DNA of 19,308 bases from NCBI GenBank assembly GCA_040380145.1, contig JBEIJQ010000053.1, forward strand, positions 1-19,308, read 5' to 3'. This DNA comes from JBEIJQ01 sp040380145. GTDB lineage: Bacteria > Bacteroidota > Bacteroidia > Chitinophagales > Saprospiraceae. The position numbers and the translations under genes are program-made. This document shows, piece after piece, positions 1 through 7,316 of the stretch. Positions within the stretch are counted from its first letter, which is position 1, and each line of letters opens with the position of its first letter. The notes beneath the pieces were generated by a model. The model did not search any database and was not told where the DNA came from. It saw only the letters and a program-made list of their open reading frames with translations.

Positions 1-663
1 GAAAAGGTCCAAAAGGGCCGCGAGCACAACCCACAAGTGGGCGTGGAGGAAATTTTCCCCGATGCGATCGTTGATTTTGCCGAACTGGAAGGTTCGGACA
101 AAACCAAGTTGAAAACGAAGTTGAAAGACGTCATTGCGGATATCCGCAGAGATAAAACCCAAAAAGTGGGCATTTTGCTCGACCGCGACGAAGTACCCGA
201 ATCCGAGTGCATTCAGCTCATAGACGAGGCCGTCCAAGCGGCCTGCGCCGAAATGGGTGCCGTATTCAGCGGAACCATTGCCCAACTGAACACTTTTTAC
301 GAAGTCGCTTATCAGGGACAGCGTTTTTCGCTGGCCTGCGGATTGGTGGGGCTGGAGGGAAAAGGCGAACTGACCCATCTGCTCCGCGCCACGGCGAATC
401 AACCCTCGGATTTTGCAGATTGTCTGCAAGCCTGGCGCGATTGTGCCGAAACCAAAGGCAAAACCATCAAAGACAAAGATTTTACAAAAATATGGGTGGA
501 TTTTTACATCCGCTGGGACACCTGCAGCAAGAAAGACCGCAAGCAAGCGGAAATGAAATGCAGTATGCGTTATTTTGGGACGGTTTTGGAAAAAGATCTT
601 TTCGACTTCGAACATCCCGCCCTTTCCGATCTCCGAACCTTCTTGGCTCCATTCGCGAACTAA
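1..663 (+). CDS. DUF3226/TOPRIM-like protein, 5' end outside window
   Basis: The reading frame is open from base 1, so the start lies upstream; 220 codons and the stop are visible. The first in-window start (GTG at 37) is probably internal. What I see: a strand ending in acidic residues (GILLDRDE, encoded around 172-192), a G-x-L pattern in the middle (GLEGKGELTHLL) and a C-terminal DFEHPALSDLRTFL. This order resembles the DUF3226 group of TOPRIM-like proteins, which are often encoded beside an SMC/OLD-like AAA ATPase. The usual N-terminal glutamate strand would be in the missing part. A nuclease role is inferred, not shown. The gene ends 17 bp before nuoE, so it is probably co-transcribed with it. 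Its base composition is lower in GC than the nuo genes (26 of 60 bases at 121-180). I expect a partner ATPase just upstream. Family assignment is moderate. Confidence 0.6.
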   Translation, partial: EKVQKGREHNPQVGVEEIFPDAIVDFAELEGSDKTKLKTKLKDVIADIRRDKTQKVGILLDRDEVPESECIQLIDEAVQAACAEMGAVFSGTIAQLNTFYEVAYQGQRFSLACGLVGLEGKGELTHLLRATANQPSDFADCLQAWRDCAETKGKTIKDKDFTKIWVDFYIRWDTCSKKDRKQAEMKCSMRYFGTVLEKDLFDFEHPALSDLRTFLAPFAN

Positions 664-680
664 TTTTTTTTCAGATACTT

Positions 681-1226
681 ATGACCCCGACTTCCAACGA
701 ATTCCGCTTTTCCGAAGCTGCGCTGGCCGAGATCGCCGACCTGCGCACGCGTTTCCCCGAAGGCAAGCACAAGAGCGCGCTGCTGCGCACCCTCCACCTC
801 GCGCAGGAGGAAAACGGAGGCTGGCTGAGCGTGCCGGCGATGGACCGCGTGGCGGAAGTGCTCGATCTGAAACCGATCGAAGTATATGAAGTGGCCACTT
901 TTTACACGATGTACAACCTCAAGCCGGTGGGCAAATACCTGCTCGAAGTATGCCGCACGGGCCCTTGTTATGCCTGCGGATCGCACCGCATCGTGGCCCA
1001 TCTCGAGGAAAAGCTCGGTATCCACGACGGCGAGACCACGCCCGACGGGATGTTCACCCTCAAGACCGTGGAATGTCTCGGGGCCTGCGGCTACGCGCCG
1101 ATGATGCAGGTCGGCGAGTTTTTCCACGAGTTCCTCGACGAGGCCAAGATAGACCAGTTCATCGCCGATTGCCGCGCCGGCAAGATCGATGTGGGCACTT
1201 GGCGTCAAAGCCGCTTTGCCCAGTAA
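681..1226 (+). CDS. nuoE: NADH-quinone oxidoreductase subunit E (2Fe-2S, 24 kDa)
   Basis: 181-residue subunit of the peripheral NADH-oxidising module of complex I; it carries the 2Fe-2S cluster N1a beside the FMN subunit NuoF. The thioredoxin-like cluster site is visible as C91-x4-C96 (CRTGPC) and C132-x3-C136 (CLGAC). The N-terminal helical part contains the conserved EVYEVATFYTMYN stretch (about 67-79). Length is normal for the family. ATG at 681 is chosen because it gives the usual N-terminus and follows the preceding stop by 17 bp; the longer frame from 207 overlaps the upstream gene and is a shadow extension. No Shine-Dalgarno motif is seen; the leader is a run of eight T. An extra cysteine (C99) sits next to the first pair. 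Confidence 0.96.
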   Translation: MTPTSNEFRFSEAALAEIADLRTRFPEGKHKSALLRTLHLAQEENGGWLSVPAMDRVAEVLDLKPIEVYEVATFYTMYNLKPVGKYLLEVCRTGPCYACGSHRIVAHLEEKLGIHDGETTPDGMFTLKTVECLGACGYAPMMQVGEFFHEFLDEAKIDQFIADCRAGKIDVGTWRQSRFAQ

Positions 1227-1273
1227 CGGACGGCTTTTTTCCGAGTTTTTTGAAAAAATTTTTACCCTGATAT

Positions 1274-2650
1274 ATGTCCCGTAAACTTCTCCTCGAAAAC
1301 GCCCACATCGAAGGCATCCGCACCTACGAGGTGTACCGCAAGCACGGCGGCTACCGCTCGGTGGAAAAGGCCCTCAAGACGATGACCCCCGACGAGTTGG
1401 TCGAAGAAGTCAAAAAATCCGGGCTCCGGGGCCGTGGCGGCGCTGGCTTTCCCACGGGCATGAAATGGTCGTTCCTGGCCAAGCCCGAGGGCGTTCCCCG
1501 CTATCTGTGCTGCAATGCCGACGAATCCGAGCCGGGCACGTTCAAAGACCGCTATCTGATGGAGTTCATCCCCCACCTGTTGATCGAGGGGATGATCGTG
1601 TCGAGCTTCGCCCTTGGCTGCAACACCTCCTACATCTACATCCGCGGCGAATACCGCTGGGTGGTGCGCATCCTTGAAAAGGCCATCGCCGAGGCGTACG
1701 CCAACGGCTGGCTAGGTCAGAATATTCTGGGTACGGGCTATTCGCTGGACCTATACGTGACGCCCGGGGCGGGCGCGTACATCTGTGGCGAGGAAACCGC
1801 GCTGATCGAATCCCTCGAGGGCAAGCGCGGCAATCCCCGTATGAAACCCCCCTTCCCCGCTGTGAAGGGCCTCTGGCAGAGCCCCACGGTGGTCAACAAC
1901 GTGGAGTCTATCGCCGCGGTGGTGCCCATCGTCAACGACGGCGGCGAGGAATACGCCAAGATCGGCGTCGGCAGATCCACCGGCACCAAATTGATCTCGG
2001 CCTGCGGCAACATCAACAAGCCCGGCGTATATGAGATCGAAATGGGCATTTCCGTTGAGGAATTCATCTACTCCGACCAATACTGCGGCGGCATTCCCAA
2101 GGGCAAACGCCTCAAGGCCTGCGTGCCCGGCGGTTCCTCCGTGCCCATCCTGCCCGCCGACCTGCTGCTCAAAACGGCCAACGGCGACCAGCGCCTGATG
2201 ACCTACGAAAGCCTCGCCGACGGCGGCTTCGTGAGCGGTTCCATGCTCGGCTCCGGCGGATTCATCGTCTATGACGAAGACCAGTGCATCGTCCGCAACA
2301 CTTGGACCTTCGCGCGCTTCTACCACCACGAAAGCTGCGGACAGTGCTCGCCCTGCCGCGAAGGCACGGGCTGGCTCGAAAAAGTCCTCAATCGCCTCGA
2401 ACACGGCCAAGGACGGATGCACGACATCGATCTGCTCGTAGATGTGGCCAAGAAAATCGAGGGCAACACGATCTGTCCGCTTGGCGATGCCGCCGCGTGG
2501 CCCGTGGCCGCCGCCGTGCGCCACTTCCGCGACGAGTTCGAGTGGCATGTGCGCGAGCCCCAAAAAAGCCTCACCCACAGTTTCGGTATCAAAGGCGAAC
2601 TGGTGCCCTCCACCACGGCCGGCATCGAAACGGCTGTGGCGCATCATTAA
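1274..2650 (+). CDS. nuoF: NADH-quinone oxidoreductase subunit F (FMN, NADH site)
   Basis: 458-residue flavoprotein that oxidises NADH and passes electrons through FMN to 4Fe-4S cluster N3. The glycine-rich FMN/NADH stretch is at 51-62 (LRGRGGAGFPTG), followed by CNADESEPGTFKDR (80-93), the GAGAYICGEETALIESLEG segment (165-183), and the cluster ligands C355-x2-C358-x2-C361 (SCGQCSPC) with C401 (ICPLGD). Length is typical. It starts 47 bp after nuoE. The leader contains an A/T-rich inverted repeat and no Shine-Dalgarno motif. In an uninterrupted operon nuoG would come next; here an ATPase gene begins 46 bp downstream. Confidence 0.97.
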   Translation: MSRKLLLENAHIEGIRTYEVYRKHGGYRSVEKALKTMTPDELVEEVKKSGLRGRGGAGFPTGMKWSFLAKPEGVPRYLCCNADESEPGTFKDRYLMEFIPHLLIEGMIVSSFALGCNTSYIYIRGEYRWVVRILEKAIAEAYANGWLGQNILGTGYSLDLYVTPGAGAYICGEETALIESLEGKRGNPRMKPPFPAVKGLWQSPTVVNNVESIAAVVPIVNDGGEEYAKIGVGRSTGTKLISACGNINKPGVYEIEMGISVEEFIYSDQYCGGIPKGKRLKACVPGGSSVPILPADLLLKTANGDQRLMTYESLADGGFVSGSMLGSGGFIVYDEDQCIVRNTWTFARFYHHESCGQCSPCREGTGWLEKVLNRLEHGQGRMHDIDLLVDVAKKIEGNTICPLGDAAAWPVAAAVRHFRDEFEWHVREPQKSLTHSFGIKGELVPSTTAGIETAVAHH

Positions 2651-2696
2651 ACTTTTTTGAAGCCCATTTTTTTACAGAAAAAAAATTTTCCCATCC

Positions 2697-3860
2697 TTGC
2701 TGCAGTCCATTTCCATAAAAAACTTCAAATCCATCCACGACGAGACCATCGAATTGGCTCGCGTGAATGTGTTTATTGGGGAAAATGGGTGCGGCAAAAC
2801 CAATATCCTGGAGGCGCTGGCCATGGCCAGTGCGGCACAGAAAGGCCGTTTCGATCATCTCGATCTGCTCAACAAAGGAGCCAGAGTCGCCAAACCGAGT
2901 TTGATGGAAAATGCTTTCAAAGGGGCAAAAGCAAATTCGAACATTCGCTTGGTGCTGCAAATGGATAAGGAAGTGACCGAGCCGCTCGAATTTGAATTGA
3001 AAGCTGATCAAGACGAGATCTCGACGGAATGGGAATTGGTTGCGGAAAGAGAGCTCAAGGGCAAACTGAATGCTCCTCTTTTGCAAGAACTCGCCCGGAA
3101 ATTGCGAAAAACAGAAGGGCTCGACCAACAGCAAATGCAAACACTGTTTGGGCCCTATTTTGTATCCGAACCTTTTTTTCGCTACCTCTCCGACTACCTC
3201 ATCTACAACGTCAACGACCTGTCTCTGCGCGGTATTTCCAATGAGAGCAAGGTCCGCCCCGTGGGGGTTTATGGGGAAGGGTTGGACGATTTGCTTTACC
3301 TGCTTTCCAAGGAAGACCGCGCGCTGTTGGTGGAAAAACTGCGGCGCATCGATTGGTTCGACAGTTATTTGCTGGACGAATCGGACGAGCTCAAGCGCGA
3401 GGGGCACAAACTCGGCAGAAGCCAGTCCAAGTTGTATTTCAAGGACCGCTTTTTGGGGAAAAGCAAGATTTTTTCTCTGGAAAATGCCAACGAGGGCATC
3501 CTGCACCTTCTATTCTACTATTCCGTGCTGTTGAGCGAAAGAACCCCTCGGATTTTCGCCATCGACAACATCGAAAAATCCCTCAACCCGAGGCTTTGCC
3601 GGGAAATGATGAAGGACGTCTGCGAACTGGCCGTGGCCAAGTCCAAGCAGGTGCTCATCACCACCCAAAACCCGGCGGTGCTGGACGGCCTGAACCTGCA
3701 CGACGAAAATGTGCGCCTCTTCGTGGTCTCGCGCAACGAAAAGGGCCACACCCGAACCAAACGCATCAAACTGAAACCAGATCAGCCGGAAGGCCAACAT
3801 CTCCGTTTGTCCGAAATGTGGATGCGCGGACTTCTGGGCGGCATACCCACCAACTTCTGA
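2697..3860 (+). CDS. SMC/OLD-like AAA family ATPase inserted between nuoF and nuoG
   Basis: 387 residues from TTG 2697, chosen because it puts the typical opening LQSISIKNFKSI at the N-terminus; CTG 2700 or ATT 2685 are alternatives and the frame is closed by a stop at 2658. Walker A is GENGCGKT (28-35). An ABC-signature-like SLENANEG is at 260-267, the Walker B strand RIFAID ends at D290, and IEKSLNP follows. The C-terminal part has ITTQNPAVLDGLNL (321-334) and ends LSEMWMRGLLGGIPTNF. This is the AAA_21/OLD-like single-domain ATPase type, normally paired with a TOPRIM or RloB-like partner; the next gene fits. Two deviations: Asn291 follows the Walker B aspartate where Glu is usual, and Gln324 sits where the switch His is usual. 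Role in defence is inferred. Spot GC is lower than in nuoF (27/60 at 2881-2940 against 40/60 at 1441-1500). Confidence 0.85.
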   Translation: MLQSISIKNFKSIHDETIELARVNVFIGENGCGKTNILEALAMASAAQKGRFDHLDLLNKGARVAKPSLMENAFKGAKANSNIRLVLQMDKEVTEPLEFELKADQDEISTEWELVAERELKGKLNAPLLQELARKLRKTEGLDQQQMQTLFGPYFVSEPFFRYLSDYLIYNVNDLSLRGISNESKVRPVGVYGEGLDDLLYLLSKEDRALLVEKLRRIDWFDSYLLDESDELKREGHKLGRSQSKLYFKDRFLGKSKIFSLENANEGILHLLFYYSVLLSERTPRIFAIDNIEKSLNPRLCREMMKDVCELAVAKSKQVLITTQNPAVLDGLNLHDENVRLFVVSRNEKGHTRTKRIKLKPDQPEGQHLRLSEMWMRGLLGGIPTNF

Positions 3861-4573
3861 TGAGCGAACCGAGAACCATATTCCTCTTTGCCGAAGGGCG
3901 CGCCGATTTGGCCGTCCTCGAAAATGTCCTCTACGGGGCATTGCCGGGAGAAGAATTGGAGTTTCGGTACATGCTGCCCGAATTGGATTTCGACGAGACC
4001 GACAAGGCGCATCTGGACCCGAACAGTTTCAGCAGCTGGACGGTGATCAAAAAAGAGTGTCTGGAAAAAAACAAATTGACTGCGGCCGCTATGCTCGCAT
4101 CCGATCAAGATCTGATCGTGCTGCACATCGATGCGGCAGAGCGCCATAGGCCCGACTTCGACTTCGATCATCTGGCCGAACCCCGGGATGCCGAGGACTG
4201 TGCTGCGATTGCCTGTGGAGTGACCCTCCAGATGTCGGAGTGGCTCGCGCCCTGCGCCATAGAAAAACTTATTTTTGCCGTGGCGGTCAACGAAACGGAT
4301 GCTTGGCTTTTGGCCCACTACGACGATCAACGAAAAAAGGACTCGGGTGCCGTGCGAAGCCCCAAAGAAAGATTGCGCGATTTTTTGTGCACTTCTGATA
4401 AAAAGTGGGAAAAAATTTACTCTTTTCAGAATCAAAAGCACCAATACCACGAACTTTCGAAGCCGCTGAAAAAGCCCAAAGACCTCCGCCGTGCCGCCCA
4501 GCGCAATGTTTCGTTGAAAATGTTCCTGCAGTCCATCCACCGGCAAACATCCCATCCATCGAACCCTTCTTAA
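3860..4573 (+). CDS. TOPRIM/RloB-like (DUF4276-like) partner of the ATPase
   Basis: 237 residues. The ATG shares its A with the TGA of the ATPase gene (TGATG at 3858-3862), a sign of translational coupling and of a functional pair. The N-terminus IFLFAEGRADLAVLENVL (7-24) has the glutamate (E12) and following helix of a TOPRIM-like fold. A second strand DLIVLHIDAAERHRPDFDFD (84-103) supplies D91 and further acids, and NETDAWLLAHYD (144-155) resembles the E-x-x-AWLL motif of RloB/DUF4276 proteins. The C-terminus is Lys-rich and helical. Known relatives act with an AAA ATPase, for example AbiL/RloAB or the AriB half of PARIS; nuclease activity here is inferred. The stop is 12 bp before nuoG, so it reads into the respiratory operon. 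GC is uneven: 35/60 at 4081-4140 but 17/60 at 4381-4440. Confidence 0.7.
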   Translation: MSEPRTIFLFAEGRADLAVLENVLYGALPGEELEFRYMLPELDFDETDKAHLDPNSFSSWTVIKKECLEKNKLTAAAMLASDQDLIVLHIDAAERHRPDFDFDHLAEPRDAEDCAAIACGVTLQMSEWLAPCAIEKLIFAVAVNETDAWLLAHYDDQRKKDSGAVRSPKERLRDFLCTSDKKWEKIYSFQNQKHQYHELSKPLKKPKDLRRAAQRNVSLKMFLQSIHRQTSHPSNPS

Positions 4574-4585
4574 TTTTTCCATACC

Positions 4586-5518
4586 ATGCCCAAAGTAAAA
4601 ATAGACGGTTTTGAGATCGAAGTGCCCGACGGCACATCCATCCTCCAGGCGGCGCGCATGATCGGCGGCGACATCGTGCCGCCCGCGATGTGCTATTACG
4701 GTCCCTTGAAAGGTACCGGCGGCAAGTGCCGCACCTGCTTGGTGCGCGTGGCCAAAGGCTCCGAAAAGGATCCCCGCCCTATGCCCAAGCTCGTGCCCTC
4801 CTGCTCTACGCCCGTGATGGACGGCATGGAGGTGGAGAACATCACGAACCCGGCCGTGGTGGAGGCCCGCAACGCCGTGGTGGAATTCCTGCTGATCAAC
4901 CACCCGCTGGACTGCCCCGTCTGCGACCAGGCCGGCGAATGCCACCTGCAAGACCTGGCTTTCGAGCACGGCCGCGCCAAGACCCGCTACGAAGAAGATC
5001 GCCGCACCTTCGACAAGATCGACATCGGGCCGCATATCCAACTGCACATGACGCGCTGCATCCTGTGCTACCGCTGCGTTTATACCGCCGACCAGCTCAC
5101 GCAGGAGCGCGTGCACGGTGTGCTCAACCGCGGCGATGCCGGCGAGATCGGTACCTACATCCAAAATGCCGTTGACAACGATTTCTCCGGCAACGTGATA
5201 GACGTGTGTCCCGTGGGCGCGCTCACCGACAAGACCTTCCGCTTCAAGAGCCGCGTATGGTTCCTCAAACCGATGGACGCCCACCGCGACTGCCCGACCT
5301 GCTCCGGCAAGACCACCGTGTGGATGTTCGGCAACGAGATCTACCGCGTGACGGGCCGCAAGGACGAGTGGGGCGAGGTGCACGATTTCATCTGCAACAC
5401 CTGCCGTTTCGAGAAAAAAGATCCCAAGGATTGGGTGATCGAAGGCCCCCGCGCCGTCAATCCCCATTCCGTGGTCTCGCAAAACAAATACGGGGCCGGC
5501 GCGAAGGTCGTCCGGTGA
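4586..5518 (+). CDS. nuoG: NADH-quinone oxidoreductase subunit G, short form
   Basis: 310-residue iron-sulfur subunit of the NADH module. The 2Fe-2S ferredoxin domain has C36, C48, C51 and C73; the His/Cys 4Fe-4S site (N5) is H106, C110, C113, C119; the next 4Fe-4S site is C158, C161, C164 with C208 (VCPVGALTDK). A further pair of CxxC motifs follows (C236/C239 and C270/C273). The protein then ends: the large molybdopterin-oxidoreductase-like domain of E. coli or Thermus NuoG is absent. I believe short NuoG is usual in Bacteroidota. ATG at 4586 gives the normal N-terminus and lies 12 bp after the inserted cassette. No sign of frameshift at the 3' end, since nuoH follows after 51 bp. Confidence 0.93.
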   Translation: MPKVKIDGFEIEVPDGTSILQAARMIGGDIVPPAMCYYGPLKGTGGKCRTCLVRVAKGSEKDPRPMPKLVPSCSTPVMDGMEVENITNPAVVEARNAVVEFLLINHPLDCPVCDQAGECHLQDLAFEHGRAKTRYEEDRRTFDKIDIGPHIQLHMTRCILCYRCVYTADQLTQERVHGVLNRGDAGEIGTYIQNAVDNDFSGNVIDVCPVGALTDKTFRFKSRVWFLKPMDAHRDCPTCSGKTTVWMFGNEIYRVTGRKDEWGEVHDFICNTCRFEKKDPKDWVIEGPRAVNPHSVVSQNKYGAGAKVVR

Positions 5519-5538
5519 CGCCGCCCCGGCTTTTTGCT

Positions 5539-5546
5539 TACCTTTG
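5539..5546 (+). promoter_or_regulatory. Possible internal Bacteroidota promoter (-7 box) before nuoH
   Basis: TACCTTTG is an exact match to the Bacteroidota -7 consensus TAnnTTTG. It lies in the 51 bp nuoG-nuoH gap, 23 bp before the nuoH ATG. No TTG is found 17-23 bp upstream, so the -33 element is weak or missing. It could supply extra transcription of the membrane-arm genes. Confidence 0.35.
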
Positions 5547-5569
5547 CCCCATCATCCTACGATCCCGAT

Positions 5570-6625
5570 ATGGATTACGCAGAAATCATCGAACGCCTCC
5601 TTCTCATCCTGACCATCTTCGGCATTACGCTGGGGGTGGCCACGTACCTCACCTACATCGAGCGGAAAGTGGCCGCCTTCCTGCAGGACCGCCTCGGCCC
5701 CGATCGCGCCGGCCCTTGGGGTTTGCTGCAGCCCATCGCCGATGCGGGCAAGATGTTCTTCAAAGAAGATTTCACGCCGGCCGCTTCCGAGCGGATGCTG
5801 TTCATCATCGGCCCCGGCATCGCCATGTTCACGGCCTGTATGACCGGCGCCGTGGTGCCCTGGGGTCCCGTGGTGCAATTGTTCGGCCGCGAAGTGGATC
5901 TGCAGATCGCCAATGTGGACATCGGCGTACTGTACGTGATGGGCATGGTTTCCGTCGGCGTGTACGGCATCATGATCGGCGGATGGGCGTCCAACAACAA
6001 ATACTCGCTCTACGGGGCCATCCGCGCCAGTTCGCAGATGATCAGCTATGAATTGGGGATGGGCCTGGCCCTGATCGCGGTGATCATGCTCTCCGGTTCG
6101 CTCAACCTGCGCGACATCGTGACCGGCCAAAGCGGCGACCTGTACGGGATCTCCGCCTTGCCCGCCGGGATGGACTGGAACATTTTCTACCAGCCCGTCG
6201 GATTTTTGATCTTTTTTACCTGTGCACTGGCCGAGTGCAACCGCGCGCCCTTCGACCTGCCCGAATGCGAAACGGAACTGGTCGGCGGCTACCACACGGA
6301 GTACAGTTCGATGAAACTGGGTTTCTACCTCTTCGCCGAGTACATCAACATGTTCATTTCCTCGGCCATCGTGGCCACGGTGTATTTCGGCGGCTATACT
6401 TTCCCGGGGATGTGGAAAATCGGCGACCCCACGCTGATGGGCCTGATCGGCGCGGGCGTGCTGTTCGCCAAGATCGCCTTCTTCATCTTCGTGTTCATGT
6501 GGATCCGCTGGACCCTGCCGCGTTTCCGCTACGACCAGTTGATGCACCTCGGTTGGAAAGTTCTCATTCCATTGGCGGTTTTCAACATGCTGCTCACGGG
6601 CGGCTTCAGCTTGCTTTTCTCTTGA
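5570..6625 (+). CDS. nuoH: NADH-quinone oxidoreductase subunit H (ND1)
   Basis: 351-residue membrane subunit that forms much of the quinone chamber and links the peripheral and membrane arms. Visible marks: TYIERKVAAFLQDRLGPDRAG (from about residue 28), GLLQPIADAGKMFFKED (51-67), and RAPFDLPECETELVGGYHTEY from residue 225, the conserved acidic loop by the quinone site. Several hydrophobic segments span the length, as expected for eight helices. ATG 5570 is preferred over the in-frame TTG at 5534, which would add 12 residues without family support. Confidence 0.96.
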   Translation: MDYAEIIERLLLILTIFGITLGVATYLTYIERKVAAFLQDRLGPDRAGPWGLLQPIADAGKMFFKEDFTPAASERMLFIIGPGIAMFTACMTGAVVPWGPVVQLFGREVDLQIANVDIGVLYVMGMVSVGVYGIMIGGWASNNKYSLYGAIRASSQMISYELGMGLALIAVIMLSGSLNLRDIVTGQSGDLYGISALPAGMDWNIFYQPVGFLIFFTCALAECNRAPFDLPECETELVGGYHTEYSSMKLGFYLFAEYINMFISSAIVATVYFGGYTFPGMWKIGDPTLMGLIGAGVLFAKIAFFIFVFMWIRWTLPRFRYDQLMHLGWKVLIPLAVFNMLLTGGFSLLFS

Positions 6626-6655
6626 TTTTTTTCGAAAAAAAATAATTTGCGCGAT

Positions 6656-7228
6656 ATGGAAAACACCAACAAACCGACGGCGGCCCGCAAGCCCCTGACC
6701 AATCGGTCCAAGGTCGTGGCAAAAAAAGAAATGACCTTTGCCGAGCGGATCTACCTGCCCGCCATTTTTGGGGGGATGTGGATCACCTTGAAACACTTCT
6801 TCAAGCGGTCGAACACCGTGCGCTACCCGGAGGTCAAGCGCCCCTTCGCCCCGGTCTTCCGCGGCCACCACGTGCTCAAGCGCGACGAAAAGGGCCGCGA
6901 GAACTGCACGGCCTGCGGTCTGTGCGCCGTGGCTTGTCCGGCCGAGGCCATCACGATGACGGCTGCCGAACGCAAGAAAGGCGAGGAGCACCTGTACCGC
7001 GAGGAAAAATACGCGGCGGTCTATGAGATCAACATGCTCCGCTGCATTTTCTGCGGGCTCTGCGAGGAAGCCTGTCCCAAGGAGGCCATTTTTCTGACCG
7101 ACCGCATCGTGGAGACCGATTTCGAACGCGACAGTTTCGTTTTCGGAAAAGATCGCCTCGTCGAAAAAATGGACGACCGCATCGACGTGAAAAAACGCCA
7201 GCAGTACGGCCGTACGCCGGTGATCTGA
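6656..7228 (+). CDS. nuoI: NADH-quinone oxidoreductase subunit I (two 4Fe-4S)
   Basis: 190-residue ferredoxin-like subunit carrying clusters N6a and N6b, which pass electrons towards N2 and quinone. Two CxxCxxCxxxCP motifs are seen: C84, C87, C90, C94 and C130, C133, C136, C140. The N-terminal helix (IYLPAIFGGMWITLKHFF, 32-49) is the amphipathic membrane anchor. ATG 6656 is chosen over an in-frame TTG at 6647. The 30 bp gap from nuoH holds a perfect A/T palindrome. The C-terminus is charged and somewhat long, with no recognised extra domain. Confidence 0.95.
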   Translation: MENTNKPTAARKPLTNRSKVVAKKEMTFAERIYLPAIFGGMWITLKHFFKRSNTVRYPEVKRPFAPVFRGHHVLKRDEKGRENCTACGLCAVACPAEAITMTAAERKKGEEHLYREEKYAAVYEINMLRCIFCGLCEEACPKEAIFLTDRIVETDFERDSFVFGKDRLVEKMDDRIDVKKRQQYGRTPVI

Positions 7229-7316
7229 TTTTTCGCACCGCCCGATTTTCCCTTCGAACCGCCCACTTTGCCTTTTCTCCGCGCGATTTTTATCCATAAC
7301 CCCGCGCCCCAATTTT

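Noticed and set aside
5534..5569. Upstream TTG start for nuoH
   Set aside because: It would add 12 residues not seen in the family and would place the start inside the TAnnTTTG region; ATG 5570 gives the usual N-terminus.
5291..5569. nuoG truncated by a frameshift, with the rest of the molybdopterin domain downstream
   Set aside because: Only 51 bp separate nuoG from nuoH, and no remnant of the large domain is visible in any frame.
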